Positions 50,153 to 57,310 of a stretch of DNA of 64,000 nt are shown here, piece by piece (position 1 is the first letter of the stretch; each line of letters begins with the position of its first letter). This DNA comes from Umezawaea tangerina (GTDB lineage Bacteria; Actinomycetota; Actinomycetes; Mycobacteriales; Pseudonocardiaceae), in contig NZ_PVTF01000006.1 of assembly GCF_003002815.1 (NCBI RefSeq), positions 496,001 through 560,000 of the forward strand. Reading direction: 5' to 3'. The position numbers and the translations under genes were made by a program. Below the pieces are notes generated by a model that made no database searches, was not told the origin of the DNA, and saw nothing but the letters and a program-made list of their open reading frames with translations.

Positions 50153-50989
50153 GTGAGCGACGGCGCCCGCTGGAGCGCGGGGGCTGTGGCGCGCACGCTC
50201 GGCATCTCCCCCACGACCCTGCGGACCTGGGACCGGCGCTACGGGCTCGGCCCGCGCACCCGCGAAGAGGGCAAGCACCGCCGCTACGACGACATCGACG
50301 TGGCCAGGCTGCGCCGGATGCTGGAGCTCACCGGGCAGGGCGTCGCGCCCGCGGCCGCGGCCACCATGGCCCGCGGCGGCGTCGGGCCCGTCCCCGAGTT
50401 CCACGACCTCGTCAGCGCCTCGGACCGGCTGGACGCCCCGAGGCTGACCCGGCTCACCACCGCGCTCGTCTCCGCACTGGGCGTGGTGGAGGCGTGGGAG
50501 GCCGTGCTGATGCCGTTCCTGGTCGAGCTCGGCGAACGGGCGGAGGACCGGGGCGGCGGCATCGGCGTCGAGCACGTCGCGACCGACGCCATGCTCCAGG
50601 CGCTGCACCGGGTCGGGGACCCGGTCGAGAACGGCCGACTGCCCGCGCTGCTGGCGAGCGCCCCGGAGGAGCAGCACACCCTGCCGCTGGTGGCGCTGGC
50701 CGCCGCGCTGGCCGAACGCGGCTGCCCGTCGCGCAACCTCGGTGCCCGCGTGCCGCCCGCCGCCCTGCTCAGCGCCGTGCGCCTGCTGTCGCCGAGCACC
50801 GTGGTGCTGTGGGCCCACGACCGGGCGCACGCCCGGAGCGTGCCGCTGGAGGAGGTGGCCGAGGTGTCCGCGGTGCTGCTCGGCGGATCCGGCTGGGACG
50901 GCCTGCCCCTCCCCGAGGGCGCCCGGCGGCCGGTGTCCCTGCGCGACGCGGTCGAAACCGTGTTCATCATCTCGGGTGTTCCGAGTTGA
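50153..50989 (+). CDS. MerR-family regulator with cobalamin-binding-like C-terminal half
   Basis: The 278-residue protein has a MerR winged helix (WSAGAVARTLGISPTTLRTW, then DRRYGLGPRTREEGKHRRYD). It is followed by a helical and a Rossmann-like half similar to the B12-binding region of LitR/CarH. GVEHVATDAM keeps the Glu-His of the helical part, and APEEQHTLP keeps a His where the cobalamin ligand is expected, but the following Gly is Pro. GTG 50153 is chosen for AGGTGG 8 nt upstream; GTG 50141 would be too close. Light or cobalamin sensing is inference. Confidence 0.8.
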   Translation: MSDGARWSAGAVARTLGISPTTLRTWDRRYGLGPRTREEGKHRRYDDIDVARLRRMLELTGQGVAPAAAATMARGGVGPVPEFHDLVSASDRLDAPRLTRLTTALVSALGVVEAWEAVLMPFLVELGERAEDRGGGIGVEHVATDAMLQALHRVGDPVENGRLPALLASAPEEQHTLPLVALAAALAERGCPSRNLGARVPPAALLSAVRLLSPSTVVLWAHDRAHARSVPLEEVAEVSAVLLGGSGWDGLPLPEGARRPVSLRDAVETVFIISGVPS

Positions 50990-51014
50990 ACCGATATTGA
51001 ATCGAATTTAGAGT
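50986..51014 (+). promoter_or_regulatory. sigma-70/HrdB-type promoter of the WhiB gene
   Basis: TTGAAC at 50986-50991 and TAGAGT at 51009-51014 are separated by 17 bp, close to the primary sigma-factor consensus. The site lies 29 bp upstream of the WhiB start, leaving a short leader with GAGGATG as ribosome site. Confidence 0.6.
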
Positions 51015-51042
51015 GGTGACCACCGAGCGAGGATGTGGTCAC

Positions 51043-51330
51043 ATGCCCGAGTTGTCCCGACTGCCGGTTCCGGTCGCCGAATCGTGGGACTGGCAGCTCC
51101 GCGGCCTGTGCCGCGGCGTCGACAGCTCGTTGTTCTTCCACACCCCCAACGAACGCGGCGCGGCCCGCGACCGCCGGGAGACCAGGGCCAAGGAGATCTG
51201 CGGGAACTGCCCCGTGCAGCGCGAGTGCCGCGAGCACGCGCTCACCGTGGAGGAGACCTACGGGGTGTGGGGCGGGCTGGGCGAGAGCGAGCTGCGCAGG
51301 CTGATCTCGCTGGCCCACAAGCGCTCGTGA
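51043..51330 (+). CDS. whiD: WhiB-family Fe-S transcription factor, WhiD/WhiB3-like
   Basis: The 95-residue protein has the four cluster-binding cysteines Cys23, Cys53, Cys56 and Cys62 (CxxC in the middle) and the turn YGVWGGL that contacts the sigma factor. The context WDWQLRGLCRGVDSSLFFH and ERG-AR-RE closely resembles WhiD of Streptomyces and WhiB3 of mycobacteria, which bind a [4Fe-4S] cluster and sigma-A/HrdB. A basic C-terminus (AHKRS) supplies DNA contacts. ATG 51043 has GAGGATG upstream. It is probably a development or redox regulator. Confidence 0.93.
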   Translation: MPELSRLPVPVAESWDWQLRGLCRGVDSSLFFHTPNERGAARDRRETRAKEICGNCPVQRECREHALTVEETYGVWGGLGESELRRLISLAHKRS

Positions 51331-51331
51331 G

Positions 51332-51865
51332 CTACCGCCCGAGGGACTCCCGCAGCTCGGCGAACGCGTCCCCCAGGTCGGGGAGCTGGTAGTGGGCGTT
51401 GAGGCCGCTGGGGTTGGGCAGCACCCAGAGCCGGGCGTCCGCGAGGAGTTCCTCCTGCGCTCCCACCACGGCCTTCTTGCGCCCGAAAGCGGTCCGGTAC
51501 GCCGTGATCCCGACGACGGCGACCACCTCTGGCCGGTGTTCCGCGGCCATCTCGGCCAGCCGCACGGCTCCGGCGCGCAGTTCTTCGGCGGTCAGCTCGT
51601 CGGCGCGGGCCGTGGCCCTCGCCACCAGGTTCGTGATGCCCAGCCCGAGACCGAGGAGCTCGTCCTGCTCGGCGGCGGCGAACACGCGTGGCGTGAACCC
51701 GCCGCGGTGCAGCGCGGGCCAGAACCTGTTGCCGGGCCTGGCGAAGTGGTGCCCGGTGGCCGCGGAGTACAGACCGGGGTTGATGCCGCAGAACACCACG
51801 TCCAACCCCGGACCGAGGACGTCCGGGAGGAGCTTGCCCCGCGCGGCGGACAGGTCGGGGCTCAT
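51332..51865 (-). CDS. mug: G/U mismatch-specific DNA glycosylase (Mug/TDG family)
   Basis: The 177-residue enzyme has the Mug motifs GINPGLYSAATGHHFARPGN (about residues 28-47), where the Asn of GINPG positions the water, and LPNPSGLNAHY near 152. It removes uracil or thymine opposite guanine in base-excision repair. The longer open frame to 52942 is an artefact of high GC. ATG 51865 gives the family's usual length. It converges with the whiD gene, only 1 bp between the stops. Confidence 0.92.
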   Translation of the reverse strand: MSPDLSAARGKLLPDVLGPGLDVVFCGINPGLYSAATGHHFARPGNRFWPALHRGGFTPRVFAAAEQDELLGLGLGITNLVARATARADELTAEELRAGAVRLAEMAAEHRPEVVAVVGITAYRTAFGRKKAVVGAQEELLADARLWVLPNPSGLNAHYQLPDLGDAFAELRESLGR

Positions 51866-51970
51866 GCCCACATCATCCACCACCCCTAGTCGGCCGCGGA
51901 CGATCAGGGGTTGTCGGGGCCCCCGCGCCGCGCGAGCCTGGGTTTCGACACCAACCGAGGAGTGTTCGAC

Positions 51971-52426
51971 ATGAGCTGGTTCCCCAGGGCGCTCGGGGCC
52001 GCCACCGCCGTCTACAGCGCGGCCGTCATCGCCAAGCCCGAGGTGCTGACCGGGCCGACCGGCCTCGGCGACTCGCCCTCGTCGCGCACGCTGGGCACGG
52101 CCGTGGGGGTGCGCGACCTGGTGTCCGGGTTGGCCGTCGCGCTCGCGCCCTCGAGTGTGCCGCTCCGACTGGCGCTGCTGGCCAGGGTCGCGATGGACAT
52201 CGGCGACAGCGTCGTGCTCGGCCTGGCCGCTCCGGACAAGGCGACCCGCACCAAGGTCGTCGGCGTCGCGCTCGGCTGGGCCGCGGTCAACGCGCTCGCG
52301 CTGCTCGCGACCCGTGGGAAGACCGACGAGGACCAGGGCTGGCAGTGGGACCCGCGCTGGTCGGACCCGAGCTACTGGGCCGACCCGGCGAGCTGGGAGC
52401 GGGAGCGCGGCGACCAGGCCGTGTAG
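51971..52426 (+). CDS. four-helix membrane protein of unknown function
   Basis: The 151-residue protein has about four hydrophobic stretches (AATAVYSAAVIA, AVGVRDLVSGLAVALA, LALLARVAMDIGDSVVLGLA, VGVALGWAAVNALALLA). It ends in a hydrophilic tail rich in Trp, Asp and Pro (WQWDPRWSDPSYWADP). The start ATG 51971 has GAGGAG 8 nt upstream. Its last 55 bp overlap the end of the convergent ArfC-like gene. I do not recognise the family. Confidence 0.7.
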   Translation: MSWFPRALGAATAVYSAAVIAKPEVLTGPTGLGDSPSSRTLGTAVGVRDLVSGLAVALAPSSVPLRLALLARVAMDIGDSVVLGLAAPDKATRTKVVGVALGWAAVNALALLATRGKTDEDQGWQWDPRWSDPSYWADPASWERERGDQAV

Positions 52427-52803
52427 CCCGCGCGCTCGGCCTCCTCTACCGAGCGGAACCGGACGTCGCCCTTCATCCGGCGGTAGTACGGCGAGAGCTC
52501 GGTGTGGAAGATCCGCGACTTGGAGTTGCCCTTCACCGGGAGGTCCACTTCGGACTCCGGCTCCGGACGGCGCGGCCCGGGTTCCGGAACGTCCACTTCG
52601 GACTCGGTCCGCGCGGTCCTGGTGCGTGGCTCGGGGACGACCACGACGGTGGGCGCGGCCAGCGCCGCGACCGGTCTCGGGGCCGCGGCCGCCTCGGCGC
52701 GCAGCCTCCGGACGAGCGCCCTCATGGGCAGCCAGGTGAGCAGCGAGCCGGCGAGGAACGCACCCGCGCACAGCACGAACATCTGCGTGAACAACCAGAG
52801 CAC
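52372..52803 (-). CDS. ArfC-like membrane protein with C-terminal sunset domain
   Basis: The 143-residue protein has one N-terminal transmembrane helix (LWLFTQMFVLCAGAFLAGSL), an acidic/proline linker with a short repeat (ESEVDVPEPG and ESEVDLPVKG) and a C-terminal motif GNSKSRIFHTELSPYYRRMK, then FRSVEEAERAGYTAW. The last is the small sunset-type domain found in mycobacterial ArfC. GTG 52803 follows TAGGAG. It lies downstream of an ArfA-like gene on the same strand, with 211 bp between, supporting an arf locus. Confidence 0.78.
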   Translation of the reverse strand: MLWLFTQMFVLCAGAFLAGSLLTWLPMRALVRRLRAEAAAAPRPVAALAAPTVVVVPEPRTRTARTESEVDVPEPGPRRPEPESEVDLPVKGNSKSRIFHTELSPYYRRMKGDVRFRSVEEAERAGYTAWSPRSRSQLAGSAQ

Positions 52804-53014
52804 AACGAACTCCTAGGGTCTGTTTCCCGACTCCCGTCAGAGGGGAGCCGGGCACGGGGCGGTGCCCGCTGTCGTCGCACGTGGGCCGTCCGCCGTGTCC
52901 GGGGCCGCCCCTGGCCCGACCGGGCCCCGGAGTGGTGACCACGGTCCTCGACGGGAGTCTCCCGCCAAGCCACTCGCCCGGTTCGGCTCCCCGGCGGGTG
53001 TCGCGGTCACCCCG
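52804..53014 (-). other. gap between ArfA- and ArfC-like genes
   Basis: In mycobacteria the small arfB gene stands here. In these 211 bp I find no frame resembling it on the minus strand. A hairpin GGGCAC (52850-52855) with GTGCCC (52862-52867) lies in the middle and may attenuate or terminate transcription from the ArfA-like gene. Confidence 0.5.
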
Positions 53015-54049
53015 CTAGCGGACGAGGATGTCCACCTGGCGGGAGGTGTCGGTGGACTCGGGCGCGTCGTCGAGGCTGACCGCCGTCTCCACCATGGCCG
53101 GGTTCACCCCCTGTCCGAGGACGACGTCGCGGACCATGCGGGCGCGGGTCTCGGCCAGGCCGCGGGCGTCTGCGGCGGCCGCCGACGCGTGCCCGCGCAC
53201 CGTGATGGTGGCGCGCGGCGCGACCAGCAGCATCCGCGCGACCCGTTGGACCAGCACCGGCCCGTGGCCCTGCCACGTCGTGGTGTCCGGCTGGAAGCGG
53301 ATGCTGCCGTTGCCGCCGACGAGCCGGTTGATCGAGTCGCCGAGCGCGGGCAGGTCGAGGGCGCTGTCCTGGATGGACGGTCCCACCTCGATCGCCGGTG
53401 CGACGCGCAGGTTCCCGGCGGCACCGGTGAGCACGCCCCCGAACGTCGTGGCGCGCTGCTCGTCCACGACCGTCGCGCGCGCCGTCAGCACACCGCCCTG
53501 CACCACGCCGGTGAAGTCGTGGACGCCGTTGTCCACGACCGCGCCCGCGATCGAGGCGGCCACGGCGGGCGCGACCGGGAGCCGCTGCCCCGCCTTCGGC
53601 GCCAGCACGTCGGTGACCCGGTGGTCACCCGCGCGGGCGGTGACCGCCTCGACCAGCGCACTGCGCTCGGCGGCGTCGGCGGGCGTCCCCGCCAGCACGA
53701 TCTCGTTGGCGCGCACCAGGAGCAGCAGCTGGCCGGGCTCGGCGTCGTGCACCGTCACGGCGGTGACACCGGGCACCGCGGCCACGAGCGCCTGCACCCG
53801 CGCCGACTCCCGCGGCACGACACCGGACACGGTGACCCGGCGCCCGTCGACGGACACCGCGCCGTCGGCGTTCCCGGACTCGTCGATGGCGTGCGCGACC
53901 CGGTCGCCCAGGTCCCGTTCGATCCGGTGCCCTTGCACCAGCACGCCGGTCGCCGCCAGGAGCGCGGGCACGAGGACGGCGCCGACGAGCCAGGGTCGCG
54001 GTGGTCGGGGTTTCAGCACCGGGTGTTGGTACCCGATGGCGGTGTCCAA
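53015..54049 (-). CDS. arfA: ArfA/OmpATb-like envelope protein with OmpA C-terminal domain
   Basis: The 344-residue protein has a basic N-terminus, one transmembrane helix (LVGAVLVPALLAATGVLV, about 21-38) and two BON-like segments (about 50-200: VTVSGVVPRESARVQALVAA). A C-terminal OmpA domain (about 235-344) has ITVRGHASAAAADARGLAET and RARMVRDVVLGQGV. This is the order in mycobacterial ArfA. The OmpA loop GHAS takes the place of the usual GHTD, so peptidoglycan contact may differ. The start is at 54049. Role in the envelope inferred from family. Confidence 0.82.
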   Translation of the reverse strand: MDTAIGYQHPVLKPRPPRPWLVGAVLVPALLAATGVLVQGHRIERDLGDRVAHAIDESGNADGAVSVDGRRVTVSGVVPRESARVQALVAAVPGVTAVTVHDAEPGQLLLLVRANEIVLAGTPADAAERSALVEAVTARAGDHRVTDVLAPKAGQRLPVAPAVAASIAGAVVDNGVHDFTGVVQGGVLTARATVVDEQRATTFGGVLTGAAGNLRVAPAIEVGPSIQDSALDLPALGDSINRLVGGNGSIRFQPDTTTWQGHGPVLVQRVARMLLVAPRATITVRGHASAAAADARGLAETRARMVRDVVLGQGVNPAMVETAVSLDDAPESTDTSRQVDILVR

Positions 54050-54177
54050 TTGCGAACCGCGATACCGGAAATCGCAGGTTGTGGCCGCAAGTTCACCCGA
54101 CGAGGTGACACCAATCAGCCAGGATGATGATCATCACCCGTCGGCCGGGCGAACCACCGTGACACCCCGGCCGCTCC

Positions 54178-54756
54178 TCACCCGCCGGACCTGGCCCGCA
54201 GGTGGGCGCGTTCGCCCTGCCTGCCGAACAGGCTGAGCACCTCGACGGGCGTGCTGTCGGCGCTGCCGAACCAGTGCGGCACGCGGGTGTCGAACTCGGC
54301 GGCCTCGCCGGGCGTGAGCACCATGTCCCGGTCGCCCAGCACGAGCCGCAGCCGCCCGCTCAGGACGTAGATCCACTCGTAGCCCTCGTGCGTCTTGGTC
54401 TCCGGGACGCCCGACCCCCTGGAGGGGACGACCAGCTTGTAGGCCTGCACGCCGCCCGCGCGCCGGGTCAGCGGCACCATGGTCAGGTCGCCGCGCTTGA
54501 CCGGGCGCAGGTGCACCCGCGGGTCGCCGGTCGCGGGCGCGCCGACCAGCTCGTCGATCTGCACCCCGTAGGCGCGCGCCAGCGGCAGCAGCAGCTCCAG
54601 CGTCGGCTTGCGCTGGCCCGACTCCAGCCGGGACAGCGTCGAGACGGAGATGCCGGTCGCGGCGGACAGGTCGGTCAGCGTGGTCTCGCGCTGCCTGCGC
54701 AGCGCGCGCAACCGGGGGCCGACCGCGGTGAGCACGGAACTGAAGTCGTCGTCCAC
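54178..54756 (-). CDS. XRE-family HTH regulator with C-terminal cupin
   Basis: The 192-residue protein has an N-terminal HTH_3 domain (RRQRETTLTDLSAATGISVS, then TLSRLESGQRKPTLELLLPL) and a C-terminal cupin (GYEWIYVLSGRLRLVLGDRD, then VPHWFGSAD) likely to sense a small ligand. GTG 54756 is preferred, since the longer frame runs through the operator region and into the divergent gene. It is transcribed away from a flavoprotein-methyltransferase pair with overlapping palindromes between them, so it probably represses itself and that pair. Confidence 0.88.
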   Translation of the reverse strand: MDDDFSSVLTAVGPRLRALRRQRETTLTDLSAATGISVSTLSRLESGQRKPTLELLLPLARAYGVQIDELVGAPATGDPRVHLRPVKRGDLTMVPLTRRAGGVQAYKLVVPSRGSGVPETKTHEGYEWIYVLSGRLRLVLGDRDMVLTPGEAAEFDTRVPHWFGSADSTPVEVLSLFGRQGERAHLRARSGG

Positions 54757-54757
54757 G

Positions 54758-54783
54758 TTGCCATAATGGCAAAGATCTTTGCC
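54758..54783. promoter_or_regulatory. two overlapping perfect palindromes, probable operator of the XRE-cupin regulator
   Basis: TTGCCATAATGGCAA (54758-54772) and GGCAAAGATCTTTGCC (54768-54783) are both perfect palindromes and share a GGCAA half-site. The result is three TTGCC half-sites in 26 bp, alternating in orientation. They lie between the divergent starts at 54756 and 54815. Confidence 0.7.
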
Positions 54784-54814
54784 CGCTGCCCGGCCTCCGC
54801 CGCACAGTGGTGGC

Positions 54815-55786
54815 ATGAACGAGGACGTGGTGGACGTGGTGGTGGTCGGCGGCGGGGCCGCGGGCCTGAGCGCGGCGGTGGTGCTCGGCAGGGCGCGCCG
54901 CTCGGTCGTGGTGGTGGACGCGGGGGCACCGCGCAACGCCCCCGCGGCGGGGGTGCACGGGTTCCTGACCCGTGACGGGATGAGCCCGGCGGAGCTCGTG
55001 GCGACCGGCCGCGAGGAGGTCGTCCGCTACGGCGGCGAGGTCGTGTCCTGCGTGGCGACCGGCGCCCGGCGGGTCGACGGAGGGTTCGCCGTCGACCTGG
55101 CCAACGGCGACGCGGTGCTCGGACGGCGGTTGGTCGTGGCCACCGGGCTGGTCGACGAGCTGCCCGACGTGCCGGGGCTGGCGCAGCGGTGGGGCCGCGA
55201 CGTCGTGCACTGCCCCTACTGCCACGGCTGGGAGATCCGCGACCGGGCGATCGGCGTCCTGGGCACCGGGCCGATGGCCGCGCACAGCGCGCTGCTGTTC
55301 CGGCAGTGGAGCGACGACGTGGTGCTGTTCCGCGGCGCCGCGTCCGAGCTCACCGCCGAGCAGGCCGAGCAGCTGGCCGCGCGCGGCATCACCGTCGTCG
55401 AGGACGAGGTGGCCGGGCTGGAGGTCCACGACGACCGGCTCACCGGCGTGCGGCTGCGCTCCGGCGAGGTCGTCGCCCGGCAGGCCCTCGCCGTCACCTC
55501 CGCACTGCGCTCCCAGGCCGACGTGCTGCGCGCGCTGGGCCTGGAGACCGCACCGCTGGAGATCATGGGCCACCGCTTCGGCGACCACGCCGAGGCCGAC
55601 CCCACCGGCGCCACCTCGATCCCCGGCGTGTGGGTCGCGGGCAACGTCACCGACCCGCTCGCGCAGGTCGTCATGGCCGCGGCCGCCGGGGTGAAGGCCG
55701 CGGCCGCGGTGAACGCCGACCTGATCGCCGAGGAGACCGCCGCGGCCGTGGCCGAGCTCCGCTCCCGCGCGGCGGTGGCCCGATGA
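54815..55786 (+). CDS. thioredoxin-reductase-like FAD/NAD(P)-dependent oxidoreductase
   Basis: The 323-residue flavoprotein has the FAD motif VVVGGGAAGLSAAVVLGRAR near residue 9, a redox-type CPYCHGWE (Cys133, Cys136), a second nucleotide-binding motif GVLGTGPMAAHSALL near 148 and GVWVAGNVTDPLAQV near 272. These are the parts of a low-molecular-weight thioredoxin reductase, but CPYC replaces CATC, as in a group of TrxR-like proteins near methyltransferases. ATG 54815 was chosen within a longer frame. Its stop overlaps the methyltransferase start as ATGA. Confidence 0.88.
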   Translation: MNEDVVDVVVVGGGAAGLSAAVVLGRARRSVVVVDAGAPRNAPAAGVHGFLTRDGMSPAELVATGREEVVRYGGEVVSCVATGARRVDGGFAVDLANGDAVLGRRLVVATGLVDELPDVPGLAQRWGRDVVHCPYCHGWEIRDRAIGVLGTGPMAAHSALLFRQWSDDVVLFRGAASELTAEQAEQLAARGITVVEDEVAGLEVHDDRLTGVRLRSGEVVARQALAVTSALRSQADVLRALGLETAPLEIMGHRFGDHAEADPTGATSIPGVWVAGNVTDPLAQVVMAAAAGVKAAAAVNADLIAEETAAAVAELRSRAAVAR

Positions 55787-56391
55787 CCGAGGCGTTCTGG
55801 GAGGAGCTGTACCAGGCCCGCGACCGGGTGTGGAGCGGGAAGCCGAACAGGTTCCTGGTCGACGTGGTCGAGCCGCTCACGCCGGGCACCGCGCTCGACC
55901 TGGGCTGCGCCGAGGGCGCCGACGCCGTGTGGCTCGCCGGCCGCGGCTGGAAGGTGACCGCCGTCGACGTCTCGCCCACCGCCCTGCGTCGCGCCGAGGC
56001 CGCCGCCGAGGGCCTGGGCATCTCCTTCGAGCGGCACGACCTCGGCGAGACGTTCCCCGAGGGCACCTACGACCTCGTCTCGGCCCAGTTCCTCCAGTCA
56101 CCCGTGGAGTTCCCGCGGGAGGAGGTGCTGCGGCGGGCGGCCGCCGCGGTCGCGCCCGGCGGGCTGCTGCTGGTCGTCGAGCACGCCTCCGCTCCTCCGT
56201 GGTCGGGGATGGGCGGCGACGTCCGGCTGCCCACGGCCGCCGAGACCCTGGCCGGTCTGCGCCTGGAGGACGGGGCTTGGACGGTCGAGCGCGCGGACGC
56301 GCCGGAGCGCGAGACCACCGGACCGGAGGGGCAGACCGCGACCGTGGCGGACAACGTCATCGCCGTCAAACGGGTGAATTCACCGGGCTGA
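55783..56391 (+). CDS. class I SAM-dependent methyltransferase
   Basis: The 202-residue protein has SAM motif I as ALDLGCAEGADAVWLAGRGW (about residues 36-55), the acidic end of beta2 in VTAVDVSPTALRRAE near 58 and motif-IV-like YDLVSAQFLQ near 94. It is translationally coupled to the TrxR-like gene (ATGA overlap), and both face the XRE-cupin regulator. The start and length match the small-molecule methyltransferase/thiopurine-type branch. Substrate unknown; a toxic metabolite that is reduced and methylated is one possibility. Confidence 0.88.
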   Translation: MTEAFWEELYQARDRVWSGKPNRFLVDVVEPLTPGTALDLGCAEGADAVWLAGRGWKVTAVDVSPTALRRAEAAAEGLGISFERHDLGETFPEGTYDLVSAQFLQSPVEFPREEVLRRAAAAVAPGGLLLVVEHASAPPWSGMGGDVRLPTAAETLAGLRLEDGAWTVERADAPERETTGPEGQTATVADNVIAVKRVNSPG

Positions 56392-56439
56392 GGAAGGGCG
56401 TTGTAGGTTGCCCCCGTCCACGTACCTGGAGGGGATCCC

Positions 56440-57261
56440 TTGACCCGCAACGCTTTCCGCAGTGCCGTCTACCTGCCGCCGTTCGGCCCGTTCGGTGATC
56501 CGGCGGTGCTGGTCGACCTGGCCGTGCGGGCCGAGGCGGCGGGCTGGGACGGAGTGTTCCTGTGGGACCACGTGGTCGCGGGCGGACTGCCCGTCGTGGA
56601 CACCTGGACGACGCTGGGCGCGATGGCGCAGGCGACCTCGCGGGTGCTGCTGGGACCGATGGTCACCCCGTTGGCCCGACGCCGCCCGTGGGTGGTGGCC
56701 CGGCAGGCCTCCACGGTCAGCAGGCTCTCCGGCGGGCGGCTGGTGCTGGGCGTGGGACTGGGGTCCGACGAGTCCGGCGACTTCAGCCGCTTCGGCGAAC
56801 CGGTCGCCCCCGCCGTCCGGGCGTCGATGCTGGACGAGGGCCTCGACGTCCTGCGCGCCGTGTGGTCGGGCGAGGCGTGGCGGCACGACGGCCCGCACCA
56901 CCGCGTGGACCTGCCGGCATCGGCACCCGAACCGCACCCGATCCCCTTGTGGGCCGCCAGTTCCACCGGCGGCCCCGCCGTGCTCCGCCGAGCCGGGACC
57001 TGCGACGGCGTCTTCCCCAACCCGGAGGACCGCACGATGTCCCCCGCCGACGTGGCGGCCCTCGCGGCGGCGGTGCGCCCCACCGGACGGCCGTTCGACA
57101 TCGCCGTCACCGGCAACGCCAGCCACGCCTGGGAGGAGCCGAAGCACGTCGACCTCACCGGGCTGGCCGACGCGGGCATGACCTGGTGGATGGAGTCCCT
57201 GATCCACTTCGACCCGCTGGCGCTGTCCCTGGAGGTCGTCGACGCCGGACCGCCGCGGTGA
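56440..57261 (+). CDS. LLM-class F420-dependent oxidoreductase
   Basis: The 273-residue luciferase-like protein shows AEAAGWDGVFLWDHV near residue 31, VLLGPMVTPLARRRPWVVAR near 68, STVSRLSGGRLVLGVGLGSD near 89 and PIPLWAASSTGG near 165. It shares its layout with the LLM protein at 1515-2321, which suggests paralogues of one subfamily. The start is TTG 56440, 5 nt after GGAGGGG. F420 rather than FMN is the usual cofactor of such actinomycete proteins. Substrate unknown. Confidence 0.88.
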   Translation: MTRNAFRSAVYLPPFGPFGDPAVLVDLAVRAEAAGWDGVFLWDHVVAGGLPVVDTWTTLGAMAQATSRVLLGPMVTPLARRRPWVVARQASTVSRLSGGRLVLGVGLGSDESGDFSRFGEPVAPAVRASMLDEGLDVLRAVWSGEAWRHDGPHHRVDLPASAPEPHPIPLWAASSTGGPAVLRRAGTCDGVFPNPEDRTMSPADVAALAAAVRPTGRPFDIAVTGNASHAWEEPKHVDLTGLADAGMTWWMESLIHFDPLALSLEVVDAGPPR

Positions 57262-57269
57262 GGTGGTGG

Positions 57270-57304
57270 TGACCGGTCACCGCGCGCGGAGCGGCGACCG
57301 GTCA
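57270..57304. terminator. bidirectional terminator hairpin
   Basis: TGACCGGTCACCGC (57270-57283) pairs with GCGGCGACCGGTCA (57291-57304) at 13 of 14 positions around a 7-base loop. It lies exactly between the convergent LLM and monooxygenase genes. Confidence 0.75.
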
Positions 57305-57310
57305 CCGGTC

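Noticed and set aside
51332-52942. 536-codon minus-strand frame containing the Mug gene
   Set aside because: Only the last 177 codons show family similarity. The upstream part overlaps two other well-supported genes and has no recognisable domain.
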